DNA of 64,000 bases from Tropicibacter sp. Alg240-R139 (GCF_900537075.1 NZ_UNRA01000006.1:163430-227429), one strand, 5' to 3'. Numbered from the stretch's first letter, positions 16,234 to 25,899 are shown. Translations and numbers: made by a program. The notes: generated by a model not told the origin, from the sequence alone.

Positions 16234-17397
16234 CTAGAGACGTCCCAGCAGCTTCGGAGTTGGCCAGGCGTCGGCGGGCAGTCCCAGGCGGGCCTGTTCG
16301 GCCTGCACGGCGGCGCGGGTGCCTGCACCCAGGATGCCGTCGATCTTGCCTACGTCATGGCCGCGGGCTTGCAACTTGCGTTGTAGTTGTTTCATCTGGG
16401 CACCGTTCAGCCCCTGATCCGGGGTGCCTGCATCATAGATTTGCGCGCCCTCAAGCCGGGTGGCGAAATAGGCTGCGGTCAGGACATAGACAAAGCTTTG
16501 GTTCCATTCGAAGTAGACGTCGAAGTTCGGATAGGCGAGGAAAGCCGGTCCTTTGTGCCCCTGCGGCAGGATTAGCGAGGCGGGCAGGTTTGCCGGCGAA
16601 CCAGCGCGCGCCTGAACGCCCATGGCCTGCCACTCTGACACCGGGCGCGCTTTGCCAGGGCCGCTCAGCGACCAGTCCATATTGGCGGGTAAAGTAACTT
16701 CTTGCAGCCAGGGCTGTCCTGCTGTCCAGCCCAGGTGCGATAGCATCTTGCCGCCCGAGGTCAGCGCGTCAGGGGCCGAAGTTTTGAGCGACACGGTGCC
16801 GTCGCCGTCTGCATCCACGCCGTTTTCCAAGATGTCGCGGGGCAGCATCTGCACCATGCCGATTTCACCGGCCCAGGCCCCTGTGGTGCGGGCCGGGTCG
16901 AAACCACCCTGCGCGTACAGTTCGAGCGCAGCAAAAATCTGTGGTCGAAACAGATCGGGGCGGCGGCAATCATGGGCCAGCGTCACCAGGGCGTTGCGGG
17001 TGTTGAAATCGCCCTGAAACGATCCGTAGTCGGTTTCAAACGCCCAGAACGCCAGAAGAACACCGCGCGAAATGCCATATTGCGCTTCGATCCGGTCAAA
17101 GACGGCGTCGTATTTCTTGGCCATCGCGCGGCCTCGGTCGATGCGACTTTGCGAGATCAGGCGGCGCGAGAACTCGATGAAGGGTTTCTGGAAAACGCCC
17201 TGAGCCCGGTCGGCGCGCAGGACTTTTTGATCCTGGGACACGCCCTGGAAGAATTGGTCAGTCGCTGCGGCGTCATGGCCATTGGCGACAGCCTGGGATT
17301 TGAGGCCGGATACGAAGCTGTTGAACGATCCGCCGCATTGGGCGTGGGCCGCGTCGGGCAGCAGAATGAGAGCAGCCAGAAGGTGGGAAATTTTCAT
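16234..17397 (-). CDS. Lytic murein transglycosylase, MltB type, with peptidoglycan-binding domain
   Basis: A 387-residue protein: signal peptide (MKISHLLAALILLPDAAHAQ), an SLT_2/MltB catalytic domain with the catalytic Glu in LLAFWAFETDYGSFQG, and a C-terminal peptidoglycan-binding domain (MKQLQRKLQARGHDVGKIDG ... GAGTRAAVQAEQARLGLPAD). It cleaves peptidoglycan to 1,6-anhydromuramyl products in the periplasm. I took the internal ATG at 17397 because it begins a proper signal peptide; the frame extends 29 codons further without such a signal. It lies 29 bp downstream of cbiB on the same strand. Confidence 0.93.
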   Translation of the reverse strand: MKISHLLAALILLPDAAHAQCGGSFNSFVSGLKSQAVANGHDAAATDQFFQGVSQDQKVLRADRAQGVFQKPFIEFSRRLISQSRIDRGRAMAKKYDAVFDRIEAQYGISRGVLLAFWAFETDYGSFQGDFNTRNALVTLAHDCRRPDLFRPQIFAALELYAQGGFDPARTTGAWAGEIGMVQMLPRDILENGVDADGDGTVSLKTSAPDALTSGGKMLSHLGWTAGQPWLQEVTLPANMDWSLSGPGKARPVSEWQAMGVQARAGSPANLPASLILPQGHKGPAFLAYPNFDVYFEWNQSFVYVLTAAYFATRLEGAQIYDAGTPDQGLNGAQMKQLQRKLQARGHDVGKIDGILGAGTRAAVQAEQARLGLPADAWPTPKLLGRL

Positions 17398-17426
17398 GCA
17401 ATCAAAAAGTCCAAAGGATGTTTGGA

Positions 17427-18344
17427 TTAGACTATCAGCATCACCACAAGGCAGGCAATCACCAGTCCCAGGCACAGCGCCCAAACCTGCCAGAGCATGG
17501 TGGCAGCGCGCTCGACCTCGCGCGCGCCGATGTCTTCACGCGCGCCCTCGTTGACCCAGGCAAGGTGGCGGATCTGGCCGTGATAGCTGCGCGGACCTGC
17601 CAGCGCGACGTTCAGCGCACGGGCCATGGCGGCTTCGGGCCAGCCAGCGTTGGGCGAGATGTGGCGTTGGGCGTCTTCGATAATCTCGCCTGTCTTAGAC
17701 CATTGGTTGGACAGGACCACGATCAGCAGTCCGGTCAGCCGGGCGGGGATCAGGTTCAGCAGATCGTCAAACCGGGCCGAAGCCCAGCCGTAGTGCAGGA
17801 AACGGTCGTTTCGGTAGCCAACCATACTGTCGGCTGTGTTGATCACCTTGTACATCAGCAGTCCTGGCAGGCCAGCAACCAGGAACCAGAAGGCGGGCGC
17901 CACAACTCCGTCGCTCAGATTTTCGGATGCGCTTTCGATGGCAGAGCGGGCCACTTGCGGGCCCGTCATCTCACCGGTATCGCGGCTGACAATGCGCGAG
18001 ACCATGTGGCGGGCGTCGGTCACCGACAGGCGTAGGGCGTCAGCCACATCCTGCACATGCTGGATCAGAGATCTATGCGCCAACAGGATGGCGCAGCACA
18101 GGATTTCGACCACCGGGCCAAAAGCGGCAAGCAGCGCGCCCAGACCCCAAGCGCCAAGCGTCAGGACAATGACCGCGAATGTGCCTTTGATGCGGCGGTT
18201 ATCGCCGGTGTTAAGGCGACGTTCCAGCCAGCCCACACAGTCGCCCATCAACACGGCAGGGTGGCGCATACGGGACCACAGCCAGTCGGGTTCACCCAGA
18301 GCGGCATCCAGCAACATGGCCGAGGCAAGGACAAAGGGTGTCAT
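17427..18344 (-). CDS. cbiB: Adenosylcobinamide-phosphate synthase (CbiB/CobD)
   Basis: A 305-residue integral membrane protein of the CobD/CbiB family: N-terminal [24 protein letters not shown], then SRDTGEM, the conserved [20 protein letters not shown] and [11 protein letters not shown] segments. It joins aminopropanol phosphate to adenosylcobyrate in late B12 synthesis. Its start overlaps the cobC stop by 4 bp (ATGA), so both are translated together. Confidence 0.95.
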   Translation of the reverse strand: MTPFVLASAMLLDAALGEPDWLWSRMRHPAVLMGDCVGWLERRLNTGDNRRIKGTFAVIVLTLGAWGLGALLAAFGPVVEILCCAILLAHRSLIQHVQDVADALRLSVTDARHMVSRIVSRDTGEMTGPQVARSAIESASENLSDGVVAPAFWFLVAGLPGLLMYKVINTADSMVGYRNDRFLHYGWASARFDDLLNLIPARLTGLLIVVLSNQWSKTGEIIEDAQRHISPNAGWPEAAMARALNVALAGPRSYHGQIRHLAWVNEGAREDIGAREVERAATMLWQVWALCLGLVIACLVVMLIV

Positions 18345-19306
18345 AAGGCGCGCTCCAACTGCGCCCAGCGGTCCGCGGGCGGCAGGCCGAGGCGCAGGAA
18401 CGTGTCCGAGTATGGGAAGACGCGGCTCCAGATGTGGTGCTCGGCCAGTTGGGCCTGCCAGGCTTTGGCGTCATCCACATGATAGAGGCGAAACAGTGAG
18501 GTGCCACCGGCAATGGAGGCCCCTTTGGCGGTCATCATCGTATCCAGCCGTTCGGCATCGCAGGCCAGCTGAATGCGGGTTGCTTCGGCCCATGCCAGAT
18601 CGTGCAAGGCTTGGGTGCCCACGCGCAGGGCCGGCCCTGACACCGCCCAGGGGCCCGTCAGGTCGTTCAGGCGCGCGATGATGTCCGGGCGGGCGATCGC
18701 AAACCCAAGCCGCAAGCCTGCCAGCCCCCAGAACTTGCCAAAACTTTTCAGGACAACCGTATTGGGGGCTTCGGCCAGGTGGATCAGGCTCGCCTCGGGT
18801 GTAACGTCGCAAAAGCTCTCGTCGATCACGGTCAGTTCGTGGCCTGTGGCGTCATCTTGGCTCCAGAGCCGCCCGTCAGGGTTGTTGGGGTGGACCAGAA
18901 CGCGGGCTTGGGCCGGGGATTGGTCGGTGACTTGCCAGCCTTGGGCTGAAAACGCAGCAGCGTGTTCGTTATAGGTCGGCGGTGTGATCTCGACCCGCGC
19001 GGCTTGCACCAACACAGGCAGGCGAGCGATTAGGGCGGACGCGCCGGGCGCAGGCAAAATAGCGGCGCCATGGGGCGCATTCCAAAAGGTGCGGGCGGCA
19101 TCGACCAACCCCTCGAACGCGTCATGGTCAGGCAGAGCCGCCCAATCCTGTGCGGTCAGCCCCTGAACCGGGAAAGGCGCAGGGTTGATGCCTGTGGACA
19201 GGTCGACCCAATCCTGTGGCGCGCCGCCGAACTGTTGACGGGCCGCCGCAAGGCCGCCGCCGTGGTCGCGTTTGGCACGCGGGTTTATGTCTATAAGTTC
19301 TGCCAT
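18341..19306 (-). CDS. cobC: Threonine-phosphate decarboxylase (CobC/CobD-like)
   Basis: A 321-residue PLP enzyme of the class I/II aminotransferase fold. It has the family start [16 protein letters not shown] with [10 protein letters not shown], the Asn-Pro motif [10 protein letters not shown] and the PLP lysine in [20 protein letters not shown]. It makes (R)-1-amino-2-propanol phosphate for the nucleotide loop of cobalamin. I chose ATG 19306 ([19 protein letters not shown]); the frame extends 20 codons upstream without family similarity. Paired with cbiB. No cobalamin riboswitch is visible upstream. Confidence 0.93.
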   Translation of the reverse strand: MAELIDINPRAKRDHGGGLAAARQQFGGAPQDWVDLSTGINPAPFPVQGLTAQDWAALPDHDAFEGLVDAARTFWNAPHGAAILPAPGASALIARLPVLVQAARVEITPPTYNEHAAAFSAQGWQVTDQSPAQARVLVHPNNPDGRLWSQDDATGHELTVIDESFCDVTPEASLIHLAEAPNTVVLKSFGKFWGLAGLRLGFAIARPDIIARLNDLTGPWAVSGPALRVGTQALHDLAWAEATRIQLACDAERLDTMMTAKGASIAGGTSLFRLYHVDDAKAWQAQLAEHHIWSRVFPYSDTFLRLGLPPADRWAQLERAL

Positions 19307-19497
19307 GCCACGAGTCCGATTTTGCGGTATGATAGGTTGGATTCGGTTCAAGCGGAAATTCGCCATCTACGCAAGCGTTGCGCATATTCCTTCAGTCGCA
19401 TCGCATTGTGTTAAGAGTTTGTTAAGGGAAAAGAAAGATCACGGTTGGAAAGGGGAGAGGCACATAGTCTAAGAAAAGAACGTGCCCGAAGTCTGCT

Positions 19498-19860
19498 ATG
19501 AATGTTCTGATTGTTGAGGGCAATCCGGATTTGGGATTGCTGTGGAAGCGCCATCTTGAACGGCAAGGGGCTGAGGTGACTCTGGTCAACTCGCAGGAAT
19601 CGGCGATTCTGGCGTTATACGGGACAGATTTCGAGATCATCGTGCTGGATCTGGTGCTGGAAGGCGGTAGCGCCCTGGCCGTTGCGGATTTCGCCAGCTA
19701 TCGCCGCCCCAAGGCGCGGGTCATTTTTGTAACCAACACCAGCTTTTTCTCGGATGGGTCGATTTTTGCCCACAGCCCGAACGCCTGCGCCTATGTCCAA
19801 AGTGGCACGCCGCCAGAGGATCTGGCGGCGATGGTCGAGCATTACGCAGCCGTGCGTTAA
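19498..19860 (+). CDS. Stand-alone receiver-like protein with degenerate active site
   Basis: A 120-residue single-domain CheY-like protein. The phosphorylatable Asp is present (D51 in IIVLDLVLEGG) and T79 is in place, but the acidic Mg-binding pair is reduced to E7-G8 (LIVEGNPDLG) and the conserved Lys after strand 5 is missing (AYVQSGTPPEDL, S102 at that place). It may therefore act without ordinary phosphorylation. No kinase is adjacent. Its stop overlaps the end of the convergent reductase gene by 4 bp. Confidence 0.85.
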   Translation: MNVLIVEGNPDLGLLWKRHLERQGAEVTLVNSQESAILALYGTDFEIIVLDLVLEGGSALAVADFASYRRPKARVIFVTNTSFFSDGSIFAHSPNACAYVQSGTPPEDLAAMVEHYAAVR

Positions 19861-20831
19861 CCGCGCCCGTGCGGTTCCAGGTAATCGATTACCGGATTGA
19901 TCGGCACGATTCGATGTGGGTTCACACTCTCATGGCTATAATGATAATGGCGCACGATGTGGTTCATATTCACCGTCTCGGCCACCCCCTGCCACTGATA
20001 GAGCTCGCGGGTGTAGGCCCAAAGGTTTGGGTAATCGATGATCCGATTGCGGTTGCACTTGAAATGTAGGTGATAGACGGGGTCAAAGCGGATCAAGGTG
20101 GTGAAAAGGCGCCAGTCGGCCTCGGTCAGAGTGTCCGCCATAAGATAGCGGTTCGTGGTCAGGCGATCCTCGAGCCAGTCCAGCGTATCAAATAGCGGAT
20201 GAACAGCAGCGTCATAGGCGGCTTGGCTTGTGGCAAAGCCGGATTTGTAGACGCCATTGTTCAGGGTGTCGTAGGTGCGAGCGTTTACTTCTTCTATGCT
20301 GTCGCGCATCGGCTCTGGCCAGTAGTCATCGGAGTTGCCGGTCAGCCCGTCGAAGGCTGAATTGAACATGCGAATGATTTCCGAGCTTTCGTTCGAGACA
20401 ATCGTCTCGCGCTGCTTGTCCCAAAGGATCGGAACGGTCACGCGGCCGGAATAGGCGGGATCTGCTTTGGTATAGATCTGATGTGCGTGGCCCAGACCAT
20501 AGAGGCCGTCGCCAGTTGCACCGTGATCGTCCGCATCAAAGCTCCAGCCTTGGTTGAGCATGTCGGGATGTACGGCCGAAACGGTGATGTGATCGCTCAA
20601 CCCCTTGAGCTGACGAAAGATCAGCGTGCGGTGCGCCCAGGGACAGGCAAAGCTGACGTAGAGGTGGTAGCGCCCGCTTTCAGCGGCAAAGCCGGATGTG
20701 CCGGATGGGCCAGCGCTGCCGTCGGCGGTGATCCAGTTCCGGAACTGTGCTGCGCTGCGTTTGAATGCGCCGTCGTGGGATTTGGTGTCATACCACTGGT
20801 CGTGCCAGGTGCCGTCGATGAGCAAGCCCAT
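19857..20831 (-). CDS. yqjG: Glutathionyl-hydroquinone reductase (Xi-class GST, YqjG/ECM4 type)
   Basis: A 324-residue protein. The N-terminal thioredoxin-like domain carries the catalytic CPWAHRTLIFRQLKGL motif and the GST-N proline region VTVPILWDKQ, then NESSEIIRMFN; the helical C-terminal domain ends VNPHRIVPINPVIDYLEPHG, typical of glutathionyl-hydroquinone reductases. They reduce glutathionyl-hydroquinones back to hydroquinones. Cytosolic. It appears as a single gene on the minus strand; no sign of coupling with neighbours. Confidence 0.93.
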   Translation of the reverse strand: MGLLIDGTWHDQWYDTKSHDGAFKRSAAQFRNWITADGSAGPSGTSGFAAESGRYHLYVSFACPWAHRTLIFRQLKGLSDHITVSAVHPDMLNQGWSFDADDHGATGDGLYGLGHAHQIYTKADPAYSGRVTVPILWDKQRETIVSNESSEIIRMFNSAFDGLTGNSDDYWPEPMRDSIEEVNARTYDTLNNGVYKSGFATSQAAYDAAVHPLFDTLDWLEDRLTTNRYLMADTLTEADWRLFTTLIRFDPVYHLHFKCNRNRIIDYPNLWAYTRELYQWQGVAETVNMNHIVRHYHYSHESVNPHRIVPINPVIDYLEPHGRG

Positions 20832-21051
20832 GTGTGATCTCCGATCGTTGTTTGCGATTAACCTAATACGGCAACTGAAGTTCGCCCATGATCAGGGGCG
20901 CGCAAGTTATCTGCATTGCTGCACAACGGGGGAAAGGGCGCGTTGAGGTTTCATGGCAACGCCTTAACTGGATTCACAGAGTCATAAAAACTTATCTTGA
21001 TTTTAACACCATGTCAGCGAGGCTGGTGTTTGTTCGTCTGGAGGAAACGGC

Positions 21052-21405
21052 ATGAGCACTTATGTGTCGAAAGAGATTAGCGATGGGTTGAATGCGGCCC
21101 GAATTGCGAGCCTGAAGAAGGCCAGCCGTCTGCGCGTCGAGATGGGGCAGGAGTATTTCAAGGTTCTGCGCCTGTGGAAGGATGGCTTTGCGGTAGAGGC
21201 TGAAACGACGCCGCGCTTGCGAGGATTGGTCGACCTCTATGATGGGGCGAACCACCTCTATCAATGTCTGATCATCGCGATCGAGGACGAGGCTGGCGAG
21301 ATGCGCTATGAATTCAAGCGCAACACGGTTGCGTCCGACAAGGCCCCGCTGGATTTCTACCGCGAGCCTGATGCGCCGATTGCCTTGTTGGGCAAGGACG
21401 GCTGA
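21052..21405 (+). CDS. Conserved-looking hypothetical protein
   Basis: A 117-residue soluble protein I do not recognise. It has a helical basic N-terminal half (LNAARIASLKKASRLRVEMG) and a strand-rich end (HLYQCLIIAIEDEAGEMRYEFKR). GGAGG lies about 7 nt before the ATG and codon use is like neighbouring genes, so it is probably real. It stands alone between the reductase promoter region and an intergenic repeat; no partner gene is evident. Confidence 0.7.
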   Translation: MSTYVSKEISDGLNAARIASLKKASRLRVEMGQEYFKVLRLWKDGFAVEAETTPRLRGLVDLYDGANHLYQCLIIAIEDEAGEMRYEFKRNTVASDKAPLDFYREPDAPIALLGKDG

Positions 21406-21442
21406 ATAGGCCGGTACAGCTGCAATTCAGTTGGAAAGGAGA

Positions 21443-21652
21443 GCTCCCGCACCCGAGCGATCCTGGCTGCGCCAGCCCCGCTAGCGGCTTTGGGCCGGGC
21501 GCCTCGCCTTCGGCACGGCGTGGTTGCGCTAGGTGCCAGTGTTTCGCCCTTGTTCGAATCGGGTAACGCAGTACGCCAACCGCCGCGCGAAGCGCGGCCC
21601 GGCCCAACCGAGAGGAGATGTCCCGTCAGGGGCATCGACGACGGGCGGGAGC
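21443..21652 (-). repeat. Intergenic repeat, copy 5 (full length, minus orientation)
   Basis: Starts GCTCCCGCACCCGAGCGATC like copy 4 and ends GACGGGCGGGAGCG. On the minus strand the small hairpin is TGCCCC-TGAC-GGGACA (one mismatch). The middle has its own GC hairpins. It separates the hypothetical gene from the convergent L,D-transpeptidase. Confidence 0.83.
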
Positions 21653-21660
21653 GTTTCGAG

Positions 21661-22194
21661 TCAGGGTCGGATTTCGACCGGGGTGCCGATGGGTGTAACG
21701 GACCAGAGCTGTGCCATCTGTGCGTTGCTGATGGCGATGCAGCCCGCGGTCCAGTCTCCTGGCAGTGAAATACCGACTATGCCGTTGGGCTGACCGTGGA
21801 TGAAGATGTCACTGCCGGGATCAACACCGTCCGTCTCGGCGCGCGCGATGTCCTGCGGCCTGGGGTAGTTCAGGCCAAGCGACAGGTGAAAGGCGCTGTT
21901 GGGGTTGCGGCGGTCTATGACGAATTTGCCCAATGGCGTTTTGCCGTCGCCTTCTTGCACCTTGTCACCTGCAGGTGAAAACCCAAGGGCCACGGGCACT
22001 TGCATGACCACTTGACCATCGACCATGGCCGTAAGACGGCGTTCCGACTTTTCGATCAGGATGTGATCGATCCGATCAATTTCGAGCACCAGCGGGGACG
22101 GTGCGGTCCGTGGTGCAAAGCGGTCCCACAGCATGACGCCGGCGCCGGTCATTAGCACCAGCGCCAGAATGGTCCACAGGACACGCCCCAGCAT
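21661..22194 (-). CDS. L,D-transpeptidase (YkuD domain), membrane-anchored
   Basis: A 177-residue protein with an N-terminal membrane anchor (LWTILALVLMTGAGVMLW) and a YkuD domain with SERRLTAMVDGQV, TPLGKFVIDRRNP, the catalytic His region IFIHGQPNGIVG and the catalytic Cys in GDWTAGCIAISNAQM. YkuD enzymes cross-link peptidoglycan or attach proteins to it in the periplasm. It starts 2 bp after the PatB-type lyase gene on the same strand, so they are co-transcribed, but a functional link is not obvious. Confidence 0.92.
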   Translation of the reverse strand: MLGRVLWTILALVLMTGAGVMLWDRFAPRTAPSPLVLEIDRIDHILIEKSERRLTAMVDGQVVMQVPVALGFSPAGDKVQEGDGKTPLGKFVIDRRNPNSAFHLSLGLNYPRPQDIARAETDGVDPGSDIFIHGQPNGIVGISLPGDWTAGCIAISNAQMAQLWSVTPIGTPVEIRP

Positions 22195-22196
22195 GG

Positions 22197-23366
22197 TTAC
22201 TGAAGATCACCAAAGGCGCGGGTCAGACGTGCGCAGGCCTCTTCAATCCGCGACCGCTGGGTGCCCAGGTTGAACCGCAGGAAGCTTTCACCGCCCAGGC
22301 CAAAGGTCGTGCCATGGTTGGCGGCGATCTGAGCGTCCTGTTCAACGCGACCCGTGAATTCTTCGCGGTCCATGCCGGTGTCGGTGAAATCGACCCAGGC
22401 AAGATAGGTGGATTCCAGCTTCATCGATGACAGCCCCGGAACCTTGGCGATGGCTGCATCAAAGATCTGTCGGTTCTGATGCAGATAGGCAACCTGTGCG
22501 TCGACCCATTCGGCGCCTTCCGGCGAATAGGCCGTTGCCGTCGCAAACTGTCCGATCGAGTTGGGAGCTACGCTGAGCGCGGCCATGCGGGTTGCGAATC
22601 GGGCACGCAGGTCGGGATCGGGGATGATCACCTGACCGGTGTGCAAACCGGCGATATTGAAGGTCTTGGACGGTGCAGTCAGCATCAGCAGCCGGTCGGT
22701 GATCGACGGGTCGGCGTTCTGCATTGCGATGTGTTTGTGGCCTGCATAAACCAGATCGTGGTGAATCTCGTCCGACAGCAGCAGAAGATCGTGGCGCTTG
22801 GCGAAATCGGCAACGCCTTGCAGCTCTTCCTGCGTCCAGACACGGCCACCGGGATTGTGCGGCGAGCAGAGGATGACCATCTTTTCCGAGCCGGTCATCA
22901 CCGCATCATAGGACGCGAAATCCATCTCGTACCGGCCATCATTGTTGACCAGCGGGCATTCGATCACTGTACGGCCAGCGGCGCGGATGACCTTGGCAAA
23001 GGCGTGATAGACTGGAGTGAACAGGACAATGCCGTCGCCCGGCGCTGTGAACGTGTCCAGACACAAGCCCACACCATTCACCAATCCGGTGGTGGTAAAG
23101 ATCGCATCCTGTTCGATGTTCCAACCATGACGGTGTTCCATCCACCACTGAATCGCGCCTTTGTAATCGGCATCCAGATTAGTGTAACCCAAAACGCCGT
23201 CCGCGACCTCGTGGATCTTGCGGCGTACGGCTTCGGGGGGGTGGAAATCAGTGTCGGCCACCCACATCGACAGGCCCGTGTCCGCAGGAACGCCATAGAG
23301 CGGCTCCATCATATCCCATTTGGTGCTATGGGTGCCGTGGCGGTCAATCAGGTCGTCGAAATTCAT
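22197..23366 (-). CDS. PatB/MalY-type C-S lyase (cystathionine beta-lyase-like)
   Basis: A 389-residue fold-type I PLP enzyme. MWVADTDFHPPEAVRRKI near the N-terminus, SPHNPGGRVWTQEEL, DEIHHDLVYAGHKHI and the PLP lysine in LLMLTAPSKTFNIAGL are the signature of the PatB/MalY group, which cleaves cystathionine and other Cys S-conjugates to pyruvate, ammonia and a thiol. In marine roseobacters such lyases may act in organosulfur metabolism; that is inference. AGGAGAGG precedes the ATG. Confidence 0.92.
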   Translation of the reverse strand: MNFDDLIDRHGTHSTKWDMMEPLYGVPADTGLSMWVADTDFHPPEAVRRKIHEVADGVLGYTNLDADYKGAIQWWMEHRHGWNIEQDAIFTTTGLVNGVGLCLDTFTAPGDGIVLFTPVYHAFAKVIRAAGRTVIECPLVNNDGRYEMDFASYDAVMTGSEKMVILCSPHNPGGRVWTQEELQGVADFAKRHDLLLLSDEIHHDLVYAGHKHIAMQNADPSITDRLLMLTAPSKTFNIAGLHTGQVIIPDPDLRARFATRMAALSVAPNSIGQFATATAYSPEGAEWVDAQVAYLHQNRQIFDAAIAKVPGLSSMKLESTYLAWVDFTDTGMDREEFTGRVEQDAQIAANHGTTFGLGGESFLRFNLGTQRSRIEEACARLTRAFGDLQ

Positions 23367-23464
23367 GAGCCTCTCCTGTCATGTGCGCCGGGCAGGCTAG
23401 CGTTATATCCAGTGGGCGCAAGGGGGGCGTTGCGGTGGCGCGCCTGATGGCCTAAATCACCCGC

Positions 23465-23983
23465 ATGAAACGTAGCATTCTGATACATCCCGACCCGCGC
23501 TTGAAAAAGCTGTGTGATCCCGTTGCCGATATTTCGGACGATTTGCGCAAGCTGGCCGATGATATGCTTGAGACGATGTATGAGGCACCTGGCATCGGTC
23601 TGGCTGCGCCGCAGATCGGTGTGCTCAATCGTATGATCGTGCTGGATTGCGTTAAGGAAGAGGGCGAGGCGCTCCGCCCGCTGGTGATGTTCAACCCAGA
23701 GGTCGTATCGTCTTCGGACGATCTGAACGTCTATGAAGAAGGCTGTTTGTCGATCCCGGATCAATATGCCGAAGTCACCCGCCCGCGCGAGGTTGAGGTG
23801 GCTTGGATGGACCAGAACGGCAATGCGCAGAAAGAGGTGTTCGATGGTCTGTGGGCCACATGTGTGCAGCATGAGATCGACCATCTGGATGGCAAGTTGT
23901 TCATCGACTACCTCAAGCCGCTGAAGCGACAGATGATTACGCGCAAAATGCAAAAGCTCAAGCGTGAGCGGGCGCGCGCCTGA
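23465..23983 (+). CDS. def: Peptide deformylase 1
   Basis: A 172-residue deformylase with all three motifs: GIGLAAPQIG (44-52), EEGCLSIP with metal ligand C94, and VQHEIDHLDG with H136, E137 and H140. It removes the formyl group from new N-termini using Fe2+. It is the first of three tandem deformylase-like genes followed by fmt; its stop is directly followed by the next ATG. Confidence 0.96.
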   Translation: MKRSILIHPDPRLKKLCDPVADISDDLRKLADDMLETMYEAPGIGLAAPQIGVLNRMIVLDCVKEEGEALRPLVMFNPEVVSSSDDLNVYEEGCLSIPDQYAEVTRPREVEVAWMDQNGNAQKEVFDGLWATCVQHEIDHLDGKLFIDYLKPLKRQMITRKMQKLKRERARA

Positions 23984-24478
23984 ATGGCGGTCCGGCCGAT
24001 CCTGACCTGGCCTGATGACCGGTTGAGCACGCGATGCGCGCCGGTGACCGGGCCAGAGGATGGGCTGATCGTGGATATGTTCGACACGATGTATGCCGCA
24101 CAGGGCCGGGGTCTGGCTGCACCGCAGATCGGTGTGCTTAGCCGTGTGTTCGTGATGGATAGTGGTTGGAAAGAGGGAGAGCCCTCACCCATTGCCATGA
24201 TCAACCCCTTCATCATGGCGGCTGAACGCGCTGAAGAGATCGGGGCAGAGGGCTGCCTGTCGATCCCTGATATCATGGTCACTGTTTCGCGCCCGCGCGC
24301 GGTGACGGTACAGTGGACCGCGCCCGAGGGGGACATTCACATGGCCGATTTCGACGGGTTCGAGGCCCGCTGTATCCAGCACGAGTTCGACCATCTGAAT
24401 GGAATGGTGACCTTTGACCGTCTTGATGACATCGCCCGCCGCACGGCCATGGCGCATTACAGGGAAATGAACGCATGA
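23984..24478 (+). CDS. def: Peptide deformylase 2
   Basis: A 164-residue deformylase starting immediately after the first (TGAATG). Motifs are complete: GRGLAAPQIG, EGCLSIP with C91, and IQHEFDHLNG with H133, E134 and H137. It is likely active, although its sequence is quite diverged from copy 1. Its stop overlaps the start of the third copy by 4 bp. Confidence 0.95.
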   Translation: MAVRPILTWPDDRLSTRCAPVTGPEDGLIVDMFDTMYAAQGRGLAAPQIGVLSRVFVMDSGWKEGEPSPIAMINPFIMAAERAEEIGAEGCLSIPDIMVTVSRPRAVTVQWTAPEGDIHMADFDGFEARCIQHEFDHLNGMVTFDRLDDIARRTAMAHYREMNA

Positions 24479-24972
24479 CAGTTCGCAAATGCCTGCCGTG
24501 GCCCGACAAACGCTTGCGGACCAAGGCAGAACCCGTAAGCGAGATTACCGACGAGATCCGCGAGATCTGGACCGACATGATCGACACGATGGAGGCGATG
24601 CCAGGCGTTGGCCTGGCCGGCAACCAGATCGGCGTGATGCTGCGGTTGGCGGTTGTTGATGGCTCGACCGAGCGGGGGCGCGCGGTATGTTTGGCCAACC
24701 CCGAGATACTGCATTCGTCGATAGAGCTGCGTGAGCATGACGAAGCCAGTCCGAACCTGCCGGGTATGTCGGCCAAAATCAAACGTCCGCGCGCTGTCAC
24801 GGTGCGGTTCCTGAACGAGGATGGCGCGGTGGATCGGCGCGACTTTGTCGGGATCGAGGCGACCAGCGTGCAGCATCAAATCGACCACTTGAACGGCAGG
24901 ATGTATTTTGACCGTCTTAGCAAGGTCAAACGCGACATTCTGCTGCGCAAGGCAAAGAAACAGAACAGCTGA
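24475..24972 (+). CDS. Deformylase-like protein with lost catalytic residues
   Basis: A 165-residue deformylase homologue. Motif 1 is mostly kept ([10 protein letters not shown]), but motif 2 reads EASPNLPGM, so the metal-ligand Cys is Ser92, and motif 3 reads [10 protein letters not shown], so the catalytic Glu is Q135; both His ligands remain. It should not be an efficient deformylase. The frame is intact and translationally coupled on both sides (overlap with copy 2, 8 bp before fmt), so it is not simply a decayed gene. Confidence 0.9.
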   Translation: MTVRKCLPWPDKRLRTKAEPVSEITDEIREIWTDMIDTMEAMPGVGLAGNQIGVMLRLAVVDGSTERGRAVCLANPEILHSSIELREHDEASPNLPGMSAKIKRPRAVTVRFLNEDGAVDRRDFVGIEATSVQHQIDHLNGRMYFDRLSKVKRDILLRKAKKQNS

Positions 24973-24980
24973 GGCAAAAC

Positions 24981-25886
24981 ATGCGCATCATCTTTATGGG
25001 AACGCCCGAGTTTTCGGTTCCGGTGCTGGATGCCCTGGTTGACGCGGGACACGAGATCGCCGCTGTTTATTGCCAACCACCACGCCCCGCGGGCCGCGGC
25101 AAGAAAGAGCGCCCGACGCCCGTGCATGCGCGTGCGATTGAGTTGGGTATGGAAGTGCGCCACCCGGTGTCCTTGAAAGGCATAGATGAGCAAACGGCAT
25201 TTGCTGAATTGCGGGCCGATGTGGCCGTGGTCGTGGCTTATGGTCTGATTCTGCCGCAGGCGGTTTTGGACGCGCCCAATGCGGGATGTCTGAATATCCA
25301 TGCCAGCCTGCTGCCGCGTTGGCGGGGGGCAGCCCCAATTCACCGGGCGATCATGGCAGGGGACGCGGAAACCGGTGTTTGCATCATGCAGATGGAGGCC
25401 GGGCTGGATACCGGACCGGTGCTCTTGCGCGCAGCCACGCCGATTGAGGCAGAAGAGACCACAGCACAATTGCATGATCGGCTGTCAGAGATCGGAGCGG
25501 AGGCGATCGTTGACGCTCTGGCGCGCCTTCCTGATCTGACCCCGGTGACGCAACACGAAGACGGCGTGACTTATGCGCAAAAGATCGACAAGGTAGAGGC
25601 GCGCGTTGATTGGACCAGACCGGCGGTTGAGGTGGATCGCCAGATCCGCGGCCTGTCGCCATTCCCCGGTGCCTGGACTGAAATTGACGGACAGCGGGTA
25701 AAGCTGCTGGCCTCGCGTCTGGCTGACGGACTGGGAACGGCGGGTGGGGTGCTGGATGACGCACTGACCGTGGCCTGTGGTGACGGGGCCGTGTCCCTCT
25801 TGCGCTTGCAACGGGCGGGCAAGGGTGCGCAGGATAGGGACGTGTTTCTGCGCGGCTGTCCAGTGACCGAGGGTGCACAGCTCTGA
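24981..25886 (+). CDS. fmt: Methionyl-tRNA formyltransferase
   Basis: A 301-residue enzyme: N-terminal [19 protein letters not shown], the folate-binding/catalytic loop [21 protein letters not shown] with Asn and His, and a C-terminal tRNA-binding domain ([27 protein letters not shown]). It formylates initiator Met-tRNA, the step later reversed by the deformylases encoded just upstream. Normal length for the family. Confidence 0.97.
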   Translation: MRIIFMGTPEFSVPVLDALVDAGHEIAAVYCQPPRPAGRGKKERPTPVHARAIELGMEVRHPVSLKGIDEQTAFAELRADVAVVVAYGLILPQAVLDAPNAGCLNIHASLLPRWRGAAPIHRAIMAGDAETGVCIMQMEAGLDTGPVLLRAATPIEAEETTAQLHDRLSEIGAEAIVDALARLPDLTPVTQHEDGVTYAQKIDKVEARVDWTRPAVEVDRQIRGLSPFPGAWTEIDGQRVKLLASRLADGLGTAGGVLDDALTVACGDGAVSLLRLQRAGKGAQDRDVFLRGCPVTEGAQL

Positions 25887-25899
25887 AAGGGATGACGTG

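Noticed and set aside
18050..19497. Cobalamin riboswitch near cobC-cbiB
   Set aside because: No B12-box-like sequence or long structured leader is visible upstream of cobC.
24475..24972. Third deformylase as a pseudogene
   Set aside because: Frame is intact, has normal length and is translationally coupled, so it is listed as a gene with altered catalytic residues instead.
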